A stretch of DNA of 64,000 bases from Oribacterium parvum ACB1 (GCF_000238055.2 NZ_KE148312.1:1298501-1362500), one strand, 5' to 3'. Positions 1-10,082 are shown, counted from the stretch's first letter. Numbers and translations: made by a program. The notes: generated by a model not told the origin, from the sequence alone.

Positions 1-1
1 T

Positions 2-1594
2 CAAGAATATCCCTATCCGGAAACGATAGATATTTTTATCTTGGATGAACTTGCTCAGAACCCTGAAGATGAAGAGTTTAGAGAAAAAGTCTTAAAAATG
101 TTAGGGGGAATTCTTAAATACGATGAAAAATATGGAAAAACGGAACAATTGCTGGAAGAGTTAGAAGAGATAGAAAACGTATTGAAAATCCGTTTTGATA
201 GGGAGAAATCACTGAAAGAACAATTGTTCCGTGTTATGGATAGGGTATGTCAGGAGTTTAATGGTACTGGAAGTGACATGCTTGCGATAGTCCCTTGGAT
301 CGCCTATTTTGGCATATATAGTTATCCTCGATCTGCCTTTGAAAAAAGCAATAGGATTCCCTTTTGTAATACTGAAGTTCCGGCTCCGATAGGGTATGAT
401 ACGGTACTTCGTGCTGAATATGGAGATTACCATAAAAAGGTAAAAGCCGGAGGCTTACATGCCTATTCTTATTTTAAGATTTGTGAAGATGAACTCAGAG
501 AGAAACTCAAGGAAGGGTGGATTTTTACTTATCACTTTTCAGAAAAAGATTTGGAGCACCCCGTTGTAGAGAATTTCCGAAATCTCATCATAAGGACAGT
601 AGAAGAGTTTACCGGTCTTCATAAGGAACTCTTTTATACTTATACAAAGAGAGATATTCCCGGCTGTCTTTCGGATATTTCTAATCTGCAGGAACAGGCC
701 ATTGTGTTGGGAAAGGCGATAGAACGGAAAAAAGGAGAACAAGTAGTTTCCATTTCCGTAATAGAGCAATACTGTGAAGCACTGTATGAGGCTTATATGG
801 CATTGAGTGAACTATTGCCTATGGAAGATTTATCTATTTTATCCGCTACAGTACATAAGGAATTAAAGCAAAAATTGAAAAAACCGGGATATTACTTAAA
901 GAAATTGCGCTCCGCTTTAGAAAAGGACTTCAAGAGACAGGTGGTGTTTCTTCCGCATAGTGCCAAGCATTTTGAAAGCCTTCGCCCTTTAGTGGATGCG
1001 CTTCTACAGGCGGGGGATACGGAATGTAAGATTATTCCGATTCCCTACTATGATCGGTATGGAGACGGAAGCTTGAAAGAGATGCACTATGAAGGGGATA
1101 ACTTCCCCAAGGAATATGAAATCACAGATTATAGGCACTACAACTTTGCAACAGAGCTTCCGGATTGTATCGTAATCAATTCGCCATACGATCAGTTTAA
1201 CCAGGTGTGGGCGGTGCATTCCGCTTTTTATAGTCGGGAAATGAAAAAATATACGAATAAGCTGGTGTATATTCCCTGGTTTGTAACCGACGAAATCAAT
1301 CCGAAGGACGAAGAAGACGGAAAAGCCTTTCACAATATGAAATACTATGTGGAAGTGCCCGGTATTTTTCATTCCGATCTAAGTATAGTGCAATCAGAAG
1401 GGATGAAAAAAGCTTATCTTGCTAAAATAGCGGAGTTTGCGGGAAAAGATATCCGAAAAAAGATGAGTAAAAAGATATCCGGAGCAGGCTCTTGTCTTCT
1501 GGGTGAGAAAGAAGGGCAGGGAGTCAAGGAAGTAGTGGAGTGTTTTAGAAGATTTCTATTCGCATCGAATAAAAATATTGTGTCCAAAGCTTGA
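2..1594 (+). CDS. LicD-family transferase, copy 1 (5' truncated by window)
   Basis: The reading frame is already open at the left edge; the N-terminal LicD motif lies outside the window. What remains is the variable middle region and the C-terminal domain starting near 920 with VVFLPHSAKHFESLRPL, which resembles the CDP-glycerol glycerophosphotransferase fold. LicD proteins attach phosphocholine or related phospho-substituents to surface glycans or teichoic acids; the substrate here is unknown. The last 200 bp and the spacer to the next gene are almost identical to the copy 2/copy 3 junction, pointing to recent tandem duplication. No signal peptide is expected, so it should act in the cytoplasm. 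The family call is firm and the reaction is inferred. Confidence 0.85.
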   Translation, partial: QEYPYPETIDIFILDELAQNPEDEEFREKVLKMLGGILKYDEKYGKTEQLLEELEEIENVLKIRFDREKSLKEQLFRVMDRVCQEFNGTGSDMLAIVPWIAYFGIYSYPRSAFEKSNRIPFCNTEVPAPIGYDTVLRAEYGDYHKKVKAGGLHAYSYFKICEDELREKLKEGWIFTYHFSEKDLEHPVVENFRNLIIRTVEEFTGLHKELFYTYTKRDIPGCLSDISNLQEQAIVLGKAIERKKGEQVVSISVIEQYCEALYEAYMALSELLPMEDLSILSATVHKELKQKLKKPGYYLKKLRSALEKDFKRQVVFLPHSAKHFESLRPLVDALLQAGDTECKIIPIPYYDRYGDGSLKEMHYEGDNFPKEYEITDYRHYNFATELPDCIVINSPYDQFNQVWAVHSAFYSREMKKYTNKLVYIPWFVTDEINPKDEEDGKAFHNMKYYVEVPGIFHSDLSIVQSEGMKKAYLAKIAEFAGKDIRKKMSKKISGAGSCLLGEKEGQGVKEVVECFRRFLFASNKNIVSKA

Positions 1595-1905
1595 GATTTC
1601 TCTTTTTAAGATTTTCGTAGAATGAAGAAAGCAATCCAATATAGAGAAATGCAAAGAAGGAGTATTATGCAATTTGAAAGAGAGTTTTTCTATGATGAAG
1701 TTCGGGATGGATTTTATATTCCCGGAATAATGAAAAGAGCGTGGGGGGCAGAACTCACGATTCTCTCTGAGGTGGATAGAATTTGCAAGAAGTATGATAT
1801 TTCCTACTATGCGGATGGCGGAACACTTCTTGGGGCCGTGCGAGATGGACAATTTATTCCTTGGGATGATGATCTTGATATAATGATGCTTCGAGAGGAC
1901 TATAA
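1381..1905 (+). repeat. Direct repeat unit, first copy (licD junction 1/2)
   Basis: This stretch spans the 3' end of licD copy 1, the 72-bp spacer and the 5' end of copy 2. It recurs 2,088 bp downstream at 3469-3993 with only scattered mismatches. The spacer, including its AAGGAG ribosome-binding site, is essentially unchanged. The two repeats bracket licD copy 2 and would support unequal crossing-over. Confidence 0.85.
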
Positions 1906-3682
1906 TCGCTTCGTTCAGGTGGTTCAACAAGAACTGCCTGAAGAAATGTCTTTTTATAGTTTTGAGGTATGTAAAGAGTATGAGACATTTGCATCGTCAG
2001 TGGGGAAAGCCATTATCGGATTTGACGCTGCATTACTTAGAAAATATCAAGAGATTCCATACTCACTAGGTATAGATATTTTTGTCTTGGATGCGCTGTC
2101 TAATGATCCGGAAGATGAGGAGTATAGAAATACAATATGGGAGTTGTTCCTTGAAATTCTTAAATTCTTAGATAAAGATAAAAAGAGAGAGTCGTTTAAT
2201 CAGGCATTAAAAGAAATAGAAAACTTGTTTGATCTTCATTTTGATAAGGGAAAAAAACTCAAACCGCAAATATACAGACTTCTTTATCAGTTGTTTCAAG
2301 AGTTTAATGAAGCAGGAGGGGATTATCTGGCAAATATGCCTTATTACGCGTTTAAGGGAACATGTAAATTTCCCCGTTCTGCTTTTAAAAAAACCCGCTG
2401 GATTCCTTTTCATGGTATGCAGCTTCCGATTCCGGCAGACTATGATGCGATACTCCGTTCGGAATATACGGATTATCATAAGAAGGTAAGAAGCATAGGG
2501 GAACATGATTATCCCTGCCTTAGGGCTAAAGAGAAAGAACTGCACGATATCTCACAAGGTAAATGGGATTTGCATTATCATTTTTCCGATAAAGATTTGG
2601 TTCACTATGAAATACAGAATTTTCGAGATTTAGCGATGTCTATGGCGGAAGCATTTACCGTATTACAAAAACAGCTTTTTGAATATTATCATGAAGGAGA
2701 TATTCATTCTTGTCTTTTGGGGCTAGCTTCAATGCAGGAGAAAGCCATTTTATTTGGGAATGCCATTGAGCAGAAAAAGGGAAAAGGTACAGAGTCGGTT
2801 TCCATATTAGAACAGTATTGCGATGCTTTGTACCACGCTCATGAAGCTTTAATGGCTATCGTGGAATTGAATGTAAACGAAATAGATGAGCAGGGAAGAA
2901 GAAATGAAATGCATTTCCCAATGGATTTTTCTTCTGCATTGCAGAAAGAAATGCAAAGAACATTGAAAAAACCCTCCTATTATTTAAAAAAATTAAATAC
3001 AGCTTTGAAAAAGGAATTTAAAAAGCAGGTCGTTTTTCTTCCGCATAGTGCTAAACATTTTGAGAGTCTTCGACCTTTAGTGGATGCGCTTCTAGAGGCG
3101 GGAGACACGGAGTGTAAGATTATTCCGATTCCCTACTATGACCGATACGGAGACGGAAGCCTGAAAGAAATGCATTATGAGGGGGAGGATTTCCCTAAGG
3201 AGTATGAAATCACAGATTATAGAAACTACAACTTTGCAACAGAGCTTCCGGATTGTATCGTAATCAATTCTCCCTATGATCAATTCAATCCGGTTTGGAT
3301 GGTGGATCCTCATTATTTTAGTGGAGAGTTAAAACAATATACGAAAAAGCTGGTTTACATTCCCTGGTTTGTGACAGATGAAATAAACCCGAAGGAGAAG
3401 GAAGATGGGAAGGCATTTCGTATTATGGACTATTATGTCAATTTACCCGGGCTCTTTCATTCCGATTTAAGTATAGTGCAATCAGAAGGGATGAAAAAAG
3501 CTTATCTTTCTAAAATAACGGAGTTTGCGGGAAAAGATATCCGAAAAAAGATGAGTAAAAAGATATCCGGAGCAGGCTCTTGTCTTCTAGGTGAGAAAGA
3601 AGGGCAGGGAGTCAAGGAAGTAGTGTCGTGTTTTAGAAGATTTCTATTTGCATCGAATAAGAATCTTGTATCCAAAGCTTGA
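1667..3682 (+). CDS. LicD-family transferase, copy 2
   Basis: This 671-residue protein has a textbook LicD core at residues 50-80: GGTLLGAVRD, then FIPWDDDLDIMM, in which the acidic DDDLD cluster is the expected metal/nucleotide-binding site. A variable, largely helical middle (about 100-440) leads to a C-terminal block from about residue 445 (VVFLPHSAKHF, ending GAGSCLLGEKEGQG) shared by all copies and resembling CDP-glycerol glycerophosphotransferases. I start it at ATG 1667, behind AAGGAG at 1656-1661, rather than the upstream in-frame ATG at 1622, because all paralogues begin M-x-FEREFFYDEVRDGFYIPG. It lacks a signal peptide. It probably transfers a phospho-substituent to a surface polymer precursor. 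Confidence 0.87.
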   Translation: MQFEREFFYDEVRDGFYIPGIMKRAWGAELTILSEVDRICKKYDISYYADGGTLLGAVRDGQFIPWDDDLDIMMLREDYNRFVQVVQQELPEEMSFYSFEVCKEYETFASSVGKAIIGFDAALLRKYQEIPYSLGIDIFVLDALSNDPEDEEYRNTIWELFLEILKFLDKDKKRESFNQALKEIENLFDLHFDKGKKLKPQIYRLLYQLFQEFNEAGGDYLANMPYYAFKGTCKFPRSAFKKTRWIPFHGMQLPIPADYDAILRSEYTDYHKKVRSIGEHDYPCLRAKEKELHDISQGKWDLHYHFSDKDLVHYEIQNFRDLAMSMAEAFTVLQKQLFEYYHEGDIHSCLLGLASMQEKAILFGNAIEQKKGKGTESVSILEQYCDALYHAHEALMAIVELNVNEIDEQGRRNEMHFPMDFSSALQKEMQRTLKKPSYYLKKLNTALKKEFKKQVVFLPHSAKHFESLRPLVDALLEAGDTECKIIPIPYYDRYGDGSLKEMHYEGEDFPKEYEITDYRNYNFATELPDCIVINSPYDQFNPVWMVDPHYFSGELKQYTKKLVYIPWFVTDEINPKEKEDGKAFRIMDYYVNLPGLFHSDLSIVQSEGMKKAYLSKITEFAGKDIRKKMSKKISGAGSCLLGEKEGQGVKEVVSCFRRFLFASNKNLVSKA

Positions 3683-3993
3683 GATTTCTCTTTTTAAGAT
3701 TTTCGTAGAATGAAGAAAGCAATCCAATATAGAGAAATGCAAAGAAGGAGTATTATGCAATTTGAAAGAGAGTTTTTCTATGATGAAGTCAGGGACGGGT
3801 TTTATATCCCCGGTATAATGAAAAGAATGTGGGGGGCGGAACTCACGATTCTCTCTGAGGTGGATAGGATTTGCAAGAAGTATGATATTTCCTACTATGC
3901 GGGTGGCGGAACACTTCTTGGGGCAGTGCGAGATGGACAATTTATCCCTTGGGATGATGACATTGATATTATGATGCTTCGAGAGGACTATAA
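3469..3993 (+). repeat. Direct repeat unit, second copy (licD junction 2/3)
   Basis: This is the second copy of the 1381-1905 block, offset by exactly 2,088 bp. Similarity runs through the 3' end of licD copy 2, the spacer and the first about 80 codons of copy 3, then decays in the variable middle region. Confidence 0.85.
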
Positions 3994-5689
3994 TCGATTT
4001 ATCCACTTTGCGCAGAAGGAGCTTCCAAAAGAATTACTTTTTATTGCTACGGATGTGGATAAAGACTATGTTGGTTTGGCGGCGATGGTAGAAAAGGTTA
4101 AAGTTGGATTCGATTCTGAATTACTTAAAAAATATCATGAATATCCTTATTCGAGTGTGATAGATATTTTTATTTTAGATGAAATAACAGAGGATGCCGA
4201 AGAGGGAGAAGAATGGGAAAAGAACTTAAGGATGCTTGGGAGTTTTCTTGCTATTTCTAAAAATGAAGAAAAGAGTCCAGCTCTTCTTCATAAGCTAAAG
4301 CAAGTAGAAAGCATATTAGGTATTCATTTTGACAGAAAAAGAGCTCTGAAACCGCAAATATGCCGGATAATGGATAAACTATTTCAAAGGTTCAATGGAC
4401 AAGGAATGAGACAAGTATCGATTTTACAGTGTTACATTCCTTTGGGCATATGCATTTACCCTCGTTCTGCTTTTGATAAAACAGAATGGATTTCTTTCCA
4501 TGGTATGCAACTTCCGGTTCCGGAGGGTTATGATGCAGTGCTCCGTTCTGAATATGCGGATTACCATAAGAAAGTGAAGGGCGGTCCCGGTCATGAATAT
4601 CCTTTTTTAAAGATACCGGAGAAAAAATTTATTGAATATGTGGAAGGCAAATGGGATCCTTACTATCATTTTTCCGAGGAAGATTTACATCGACCACACA
4701 TACAAAACTTTCGAGATATAGCCTTACTGCTGGAAGAACATCTTATGGAATTACAAAAACAGATTCTTGAAAAGTATAAGAGCGGATGTATTCAGTCATG
4801 TCTTTCCGCGCTTGTCATTGCACAGGAAGAAGCGATTGCTCTTGGAAATGCTATAGAGCAGAAGAAGGGAGCCGGAACCGGGTCGGTTTCCATACTTGAG
4901 CAGTATTGTGAAATAGTGTATCAAACCCATCAAATAATGAATGAACTAGATGACTCTCCCAAAACAAAGTCAGAGAAAGAAGTGGAATGGAAGCTTAAGG
5001 AAGCAGAATCCTGCCTGCAGAGATTAGATAATAGTTTAAGAAAGTTGTTTAAGAAAAAGATTGTTTTTCTGCCACATACTGCAAGGCATTTTGAGAGCCT
5101 TCGCCCGTTAGTGGATGCTCTTCTAAAGGAAGAGGATAAGGAATGTAAGATCATTCCGATTCCTTACTATGATAGGGGAGGAGATAAAAGCTTGAAAGAG
5201 CTGCATTATGAGGGAAGGGAATTTCCCAAAGAATATGAAATAACAGACTATAAGACCTATAACTTTGCAGAAGAACTGCCGGATTGTATCGTAATCAACA
5301 CCCCTTACGACGAATTTAATCTAACATGGACCGTAGACCCGTTTTTCTACAGCAAGGAGATGAAAAAATATACGAATAAGCTGGTCTATATCCCTTGGTT
5401 TGTAACGGATGAAATCAATCCACAGGATGAAGAAGACGGAAAGGCCTTTATCAACATGGAACACTATGTAACGGTTCCCGGACTCTTCCATTCGGATTTA
5501 ACGATTGTGCAATCGGAAGGGATGAAGAAAGCCTATCTTGCAAAAATTGAGGAGTTTGCAGGGAAAGATATCTCAAAGAAGATGGAAAAAAAGATATCCG
5601 GAGCGGGATCTTGTCTCTTGGGCGAGAAAGAGGGACAGGGGATTAAGAATGTGGCAGACTTCTTTAGCCACTTTTTATTAAAAGCATAA
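3755..5689 (+). CDS. LicD-family transferase, copy 3
   Basis: This 644-residue paralogue starts at ATG 3755 behind AAGGAG (the in-frame ATG at 3710 is the duplicated spacer start and is not preferred). The LicD motif GGGTLLGAVRD, then FIPWDDDIDIMM, is intact. The middle region differs strongly from copies 1 and 2, with a shorter linker before the C-terminal domain, while the last 200 residues are highly conserved (VNTPYDEFN, IPWFVTDEINPQDEED). Its first 25 codons match copy 4 better than copy 2 (GATGAAGTCAGGGACGGG in both), a sign of exchange between copies. Expected role as for the other paralogues, with acceptor or donor specificity possibly set by the variable middle. Confidence 0.86.
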   Translation: MQFEREFFYDEVRDGFYIPGIMKRMWGAELTILSEVDRICKKYDISYYAGGGTLLGAVRDGQFIPWDDDIDIMMLREDYNRFIHFAQKELPKELLFIATDVDKDYVGLAAMVEKVKVGFDSELLKKYHEYPYSSVIDIFILDEITEDAEEGEEWEKNLRMLGSFLAISKNEEKSPALLHKLKQVESILGIHFDRKRALKPQICRIMDKLFQRFNGQGMRQVSILQCYIPLGICIYPRSAFDKTEWISFHGMQLPVPEGYDAVLRSEYADYHKKVKGGPGHEYPFLKIPEKKFIEYVEGKWDPYYHFSEEDLHRPHIQNFRDIALLLEEHLMELQKQILEKYKSGCIQSCLSALVIAQEEAIALGNAIEQKKGAGTGSVSILEQYCEIVYQTHQIMNELDDSPKTKSEKEVEWKLKEAESCLQRLDNSLRKLFKKKIVFLPHTARHFESLRPLVDALLKEEDKECKIIPIPYYDRGGDKSLKELHYEGREFPKEYEITDYKTYNFAEELPDCIVINTPYDEFNLTWTVDPFFYSKEMKKYTNKLVYIPWFVTDEINPQDEEDGKAFINMEHYVTVPGLFHSDLTIVQSEGMKKAYLAKIEEFAGKDISKKMEKKISGAGSCLLGEKEGQGIKNVADFFSHFLLKA

Positions 5690-5748
5690 AATGCGAGAAA
5701 ATTAGAAAGAAGTTTCTTCTAAAAAAGATATAGATAAAAGGGAGAGAT

Positions 5749-7737
5749 ATGACATTCGAAAGAGAGTTTTTCTATGATGAAGTCAGGGACGGGTTTTATA
5801 TCCCCGGTATAATAAAAAGATTTTGGGCGTATGAACTGACAATTTTATCCGAGATTGACAGAATCTGTAAAAAATATAATATTCCGTATTATGCAGATGG
5901 AGGGACTTTACTGGGCGCGGTCCGGGATGGTCAATTTATTGCTTGGGATGATGATATCGATATCATGATGCTGCGAAAGGACTATAATCGATTTGCGCAG
6001 ATTGCCCAAAAGGAACTTCCGGAAGAACTTTCCTTTAATTCTTTAGAGGTGAATCAAGACTGCGAAGAATTGGCGGCTTCAGTGGGAAAGCAAGTTGTTG
6101 GATTTGCTGCCGAATTACTTAGGAAGTATCACGAATATCCCTATGCAGGATCAGTGGATATTTTTATTGTAGATGAACTGGAAAAAGATCCGGAAGTGGA
6201 AGAGCATAGAAGCTTATTACTCAGGAGAATATTATTCCTTATTGAAGCAATTGAGAAACACGGGAAAAGCAAAGCGGTTTTGAAAGAAATAAATGAAATA
6301 GAAAAAATAATGAAAATTCAGTTCGATCAAAGGACTGCATTAAAGCCACAATTACGCCGCGTAATGGATAAAATATTTCAGGAGTTCAATGGACGAGAAG
6401 GGGACCAACTTGCTATCATGCAGTTTTATGCATTTTTGGGAAACTGCAAATACCCTCGTTCCGCTTTGGACAAAAGCAAATGGACTCCATTTTGCGGTAT
6501 GCAGCTTCCGATTCCGGAAGATTATGATGCAGTACTCCGTGCCGAGTATGGGGATTATCATAAGAAAGTAAAGGGTGGGGGTGGACATGGCTACCCTTGC
6601 TTAAAGAAATATGAGAATAAATTGAAAACTTTGATGAAGGGAACATGGGACCCTGACTACCATTTTTCCGAGGAAGATTTAGTTCGTCCTAAAATACAGA
6701 ATTTTAGAGATATAGCCATTTCTATGGCGGAAGCTTTTAAGCTTTCGCATAAACAACTTTTTGAAGATTGCCTAAAAGGGGATATCTCCACTTGTATTTC
6801 AAGGCTTTCCCGGATGCAGGAAGAAGCGATTGCTTTTGGAACTGCGATAGAACAGAAAAAGGGAGAGGGTACGGAGTCGGTTAGAGTATTGGAAGAGTAT
6901 TGTGATGCTCTTTATCAGGCTTATAACGCTTTAAGCGATTTAACGGCTCTTAAAGAAGACGGAATAGAAAAGCAAAAACAGACAGAAGAAATCTGTAGAT
7001 CTACAGATATTTCTTCCGGCTTGCAAAAAGAATTGGAAAAAATTGCAAATACCCTTTTGTATTATCCGGAAAAATTGCAAACTGCTTTGAAAAAAGACTT
7101 TAAAAGGCAGGTTGTCTTTCTTCCGCATAGTATGAAGTATTTTGAGAGCATACGACCTATAGTGGATGCAGTTCTTAAGGCGGAGGATATGGAGTGCAAG
7201 ATTATCCCGATACCTTATTTTGATAAATATGGAGATGGAAGCCCGAAGGAAATGCACTATGAAGGAGATGCTTTCCCTAAAGAATATAAAATTACCGACT
7301 ACAGAACGTATGACTTTGCGAGTGAACTCCCGGATTGCATTGTTATAAATTCCTCTTACGATGAATTTAATCAGGTATGGTCCGTTGCGCCTTCGTTTTA
7401 TAGCAAGGAGATGAAAAAGTATACGAATAAGCTTATCTATATCCCCTGGTTTGTGACAGATGAGATTAATCCCCATGCTAAGGAAGATGAGAAAGCTTTT
7501 ATTAATATGGAATATTATGTAACGGTTCCGGGGCTTTTTCACTCGGATTTAACGATTGTGCAATCGGAAGAGATGAAGAAAGCCTATCTTGCAAAGATAG
7601 AGGAGTTTGCAGGGAAGGATGTCGCAAAAAAGATGGAAAAAAAGATAGCCGGAGCAGGCTCCTGTCTCCTGGGAGAGAAAGAGGGAGAGGGGATTCAGAA
7701 TGTGGTGGACTGCTTTAGGCTATTTTTAGAAAAATAA
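5749..7737 (+). CDS. LicD-family transferase, copy 4
   Basis: This 662-residue paralogue starts at ATG 5749 behind GGGAGAG. The LicD core is GGTLLGAVRD, then FIAWDDDIDIMM, so the usual Pro of IPWDDD is Ala here; the acidic cluster is intact. The C-terminal domain reads VVFLPHSMKYFESIRPIVD and is the most diverged of the set. It carries a longer linker around residues 395-440. It sits 60 bp after copy 3 and is probably co-transcribed. Same proposed activity as the neighbours; the substitution next to the acidic cluster could affect activity, but that is not testable from sequence alone. Confidence 0.85.
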   Translation: MTFEREFFYDEVRDGFYIPGIIKRFWAYELTILSEIDRICKKYNIPYYADGGTLLGAVRDGQFIAWDDDIDIMMLRKDYNRFAQIAQKELPEELSFNSLEVNQDCEELAASVGKQVVGFAAELLRKYHEYPYAGSVDIFIVDELEKDPEVEEHRSLLLRRILFLIEAIEKHGKSKAVLKEINEIEKIMKIQFDQRTALKPQLRRVMDKIFQEFNGREGDQLAIMQFYAFLGNCKYPRSALDKSKWTPFCGMQLPIPEDYDAVLRAEYGDYHKKVKGGGGHGYPCLKKYENKLKTLMKGTWDPDYHFSEEDLVRPKIQNFRDIAISMAEAFKLSHKQLFEDCLKGDISTCISRLSRMQEEAIAFGTAIEQKKGEGTESVRVLEEYCDALYQAYNALSDLTALKEDGIEKQKQTEEICRSTDISSGLQKELEKIANTLLYYPEKLQTALKKDFKRQVVFLPHSMKYFESIRPIVDAVLKAEDMECKIIPIPYFDKYGDGSPKEMHYEGDAFPKEYKITDYRTYDFASELPDCIVINSSYDEFNQVWSVAPSFYSKEMKKYTNKLIYIPWFVTDEINPHAKEDEKAFINMEYYVTVPGLFHSDLTIVQSEEMKKAYLAKIEEFAGKDVAKKMEKKIAGAGSCLLGEKEGEGIQNVVDCFRLFLEK

Positions 7738-7760
7738 AGGAAAGAAGTATTGGCTGGTAA

Positions 7761-8039
7761 ATAAGCTTATATAGGATTACCAAAAAGCACAGATGGAAAA
7801 TTCTTTTCGAATCCGGATTTTTACCATGGAGGAAATTTTTATATGGATTACAGGAAACGATATTGTACACTCTCGAGGATTTTTTGGATAATACGCCACT
7901 TTCTTTACCGTTTGACCAAGAGTTTTCTCATGGCAAAGTAAGAGAAATTACTGAAAATATAGGGAATACGGGCGAAAAGGTCAATCATAATTTACAAGAA
8001 GGAGTATGGAATGAAATTCGAAAGAGAATTTTTTTATGA
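7761..8039 (+). pseudogene. Probable C-terminal gene remnant between licD copies
   Basis: A 92-codon open frame without a start codon fills the only long gap in the array. It follows an in-frame TAA and reads as plausible protein (segments such as RWKILFESGFLPWRKFLYGL and LSLPFDQEFSHGKVREI), then runs out of frame 28 bp into licD copy 5. I do not recognise the family. A decayed 3' end of a transferase gene inserted in, or left from, the array is the simplest reading. A chance open frame in AT-rich DNA is possible. Confidence 0.35.
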
Positions 8040-10005
8040 TGAGGTCCGGGATGGCTTCTATATACCGGGAATTATGAAGAGAGCGTGGGGAGCCGGACTG
8101 ACTATCCTGTCTGAAATTGATAGAATCTGTAATCAATACGATATTCCATATTATGCAGCTGCAGGAACTCTTTTGGGAGCTGTCCGAAATGGTCAGTGTA
8201 TTCCTTGGGACGATGATATCGATATTATGATGCTTCGTAAAGATTACGATAAATTTAAAGAGGTTCTAAAGGATGAACTTGCAAAAGAATTATCTTTTAA
8301 TACTTTAGAAACACAGGAGCATCATTATAGTTTTTTTACAACAATATCAACACAGAGTGTGGATGTTCATTCGGGATTACTTCGCAAGTACCAGGAATAC
8401 CCGTTTATGGCATCAGTAGATATTTTTGTTATAGATGAACTTTCCGAGAAGCCTGAGGAGGAACAAAGAAGAAGAAGAGTATTGATGGGATTTCTTGCTA
8501 TTTTAAACAGGTTAAAGAAAAATCCTGAAAAAGATGATACGTTTCAGGAAGAACTTAAAAAATTGGAAAATCTGATTTCTGCGCATTTTGACAGGGACTT
8601 GCCTTTAGAAAGACAATTATATAAAGAGATTGAGAAAGAATTGATTAAATATAATGGAAAAGCTGGTAAAAGGCTTACCTGTATCCCCTGGTATATTCTT
8701 CACGAAGACTATTCGTATCCTAAAAGAGTTTTTGAAAAAAGGAAAAGAGTCCCTTTTTATACCGGATCGCTTCCCATACCGGAAGGCTATGATGTAATAC
8801 TTCGTGCAGAATTCGGCGAATATCATAGGAAGGTTAGAGCAGATGGAGCGCATAACTACCCTTATTTTAAGAAATTTAAAGGCATGCTGCAACAGCATTT
8901 TAAAGACAGATGGATGCCGGAGTATTCTTTTTCAGAGGAAGACTTAATAAGACCGGAGATTCAAAACTTCAGAGACCTGGCTATGCTTACAGTAGAGGCA
9001 TTTCACTCTGCACTAACAGAATTAATGGATGCCATAGAGAATAGAGAGTTTCCAAGATGTCTTTCAAAACTTGCTACTATGCAGGAAGAAGCCATTACTT
9101 TCGGCAATGCCATAGAGCAGAAAAAAGGAGAAGGCACGAAGTCGGTTTCTTTGATAGAAGAGTATTGCGAAGCCTTATTCGAGCTTTATCAGAGGATATC
9201 CGAGCAGGGCGCGAGAGGTGATTTTTCGAAAGGTTCAGCTCTTTTAGTGAAAGCACTTAAAAAAGAGAGAAAAAACATTCTAACTTGTCTTGAAAATTTA
9301 CAAGCTGCAGTGCAGAAAGACTTTAAAAAGCAAGTTGTCTTTCTGCCACATAGCGCAAAGCACTTTGCAAGTCTTCGTCCTTTGGTGGATGCTTTGTTAG
9401 AGGAGGAAGAGATAGAGTGTAAGATTATTCCGATTCCCTATTATGACAAATGCGGGGACGGAAGACTGAAAGAAATACACTATGAAGGAGAGGATTTTCC
9501 GAAGGAATATGAAATTGTAGATTACAACTGTTATGATTTTTCAGTAGAGCTTCCGGATTGTATCGTGATCAATTCTCCCTATGATGAATTTAATCCGGTG
9601 TGGACCGTGGATTCGGCTTTTTACAGTAAAGAGCTTAAAAAGTATTCCAATAAGCTTATCTATATACCTTGGTTTGTAACGGATGAAATTGATCCGAAGA
9701 ATGAAGAGGACGGAAAAGCCTTTACCAATATGGAATATTATGTGACGGTTCCGGGACTCTTTCATTCGGATTTCACGATTGTGCAATCGGAAGGAATGAA
9801 GAAAGCCTATCTTGCAAAGATAGAGGAGTTTGCAGGGAAGGATGTCACAAAGAAGATGGAAAAAAAGATAGCCGGAGCGGGCTCTTGTCTCTTGGGAGAG
9901 AAAAAGGGGCAGGGAATTAAGGAAGTGGCGGAATGGGTTAAGGCTTTTGCTCTAAAAAATAAAGAGAAGAAAAATAAAGAGAAGAATAAAATGAAGCGGG
10001 AATAG
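8011..10005 (+). CDS. LicD-family transferase, copy 5
   Basis: This 664-residue paralogue has ATG 8011 behind AAGGAG (7999-8004). The LicD core is AAGTLLGAVRN, then CIPWDDDIDIMM, with Asn for Asp and Cys for Phe compared with most copies. From about residue 330 to 520 it is nearly identical, also at DNA level, to copy 7 (SKGSALLVK, TCLENLQAAVQKDF, DKCGDGRLKEIHYEG), whereas its last third (VDSAFYSKELKKYSNK) matches copy 6. It ends in a Lys-rich tail (KNKEKKNKEKNKMKRE) not seen in the others. It appears to be a mosaic generated by gene conversion. Confidence 0.86.
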   Translation: MKFEREFFYDEVRDGFYIPGIMKRAWGAGLTILSEIDRICNQYDIPYYAAAGTLLGAVRNGQCIPWDDDIDIMMLRKDYDKFKEVLKDELAKELSFNTLETQEHHYSFFTTISTQSVDVHSGLLRKYQEYPFMASVDIFVIDELSEKPEEEQRRRRVLMGFLAILNRLKKNPEKDDTFQEELKKLENLISAHFDRDLPLERQLYKEIEKELIKYNGKAGKRLTCIPWYILHEDYSYPKRVFEKRKRVPFYTGSLPIPEGYDVILRAEFGEYHRKVRADGAHNYPYFKKFKGMLQQHFKDRWMPEYSFSEEDLIRPEIQNFRDLAMLTVEAFHSALTELMDAIENREFPRCLSKLATMQEEAITFGNAIEQKKGEGTKSVSLIEEYCEALFELYQRISEQGARGDFSKGSALLVKALKKERKNILTCLENLQAAVQKDFKKQVVFLPHSAKHFASLRPLVDALLEEEEIECKIIPIPYYDKCGDGRLKEIHYEGEDFPKEYEIVDYNCYDFSVELPDCIVINSPYDEFNPVWTVDSAFYSKELKKYSNKLIYIPWFVTDEIDPKNEEDGKAFTNMEYYVTVPGLFHSDFTIVQSEGMKKAYLAKIEEFAGKDVTKKMEKKIAGAGSCLLGEKKGQGIKEVAEWVKAFALKNKEKKNKEKNKMKRE

Positions 10006-10082
10006 TGAATGCAAAATAGGAAATAAAAATCATAAAACCAAGGAATCCGATATTGATGGATAAAGAAGGAGTAAAATGAAAT
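9955..10082 (+). repeat. Intergenic direct repeat after licD copy 5
   Basis: The segment running from AATAAAGAGAAGAATAAAAT through AAAATCATAAAACCAA to the next start codon recurs, with a few changes, at 12053-12163 between copies 6 and 7. The spacer was therefore duplicated together with the genes. Confidence 0.75.

Noticed and set aside
6940-7542. 200-codon minus-strand open frame opposite licD copy 4
   Set aside because: It lies wholly antisense to a clear gene and has equivalents opposite the other copies, as expected from codon composition.
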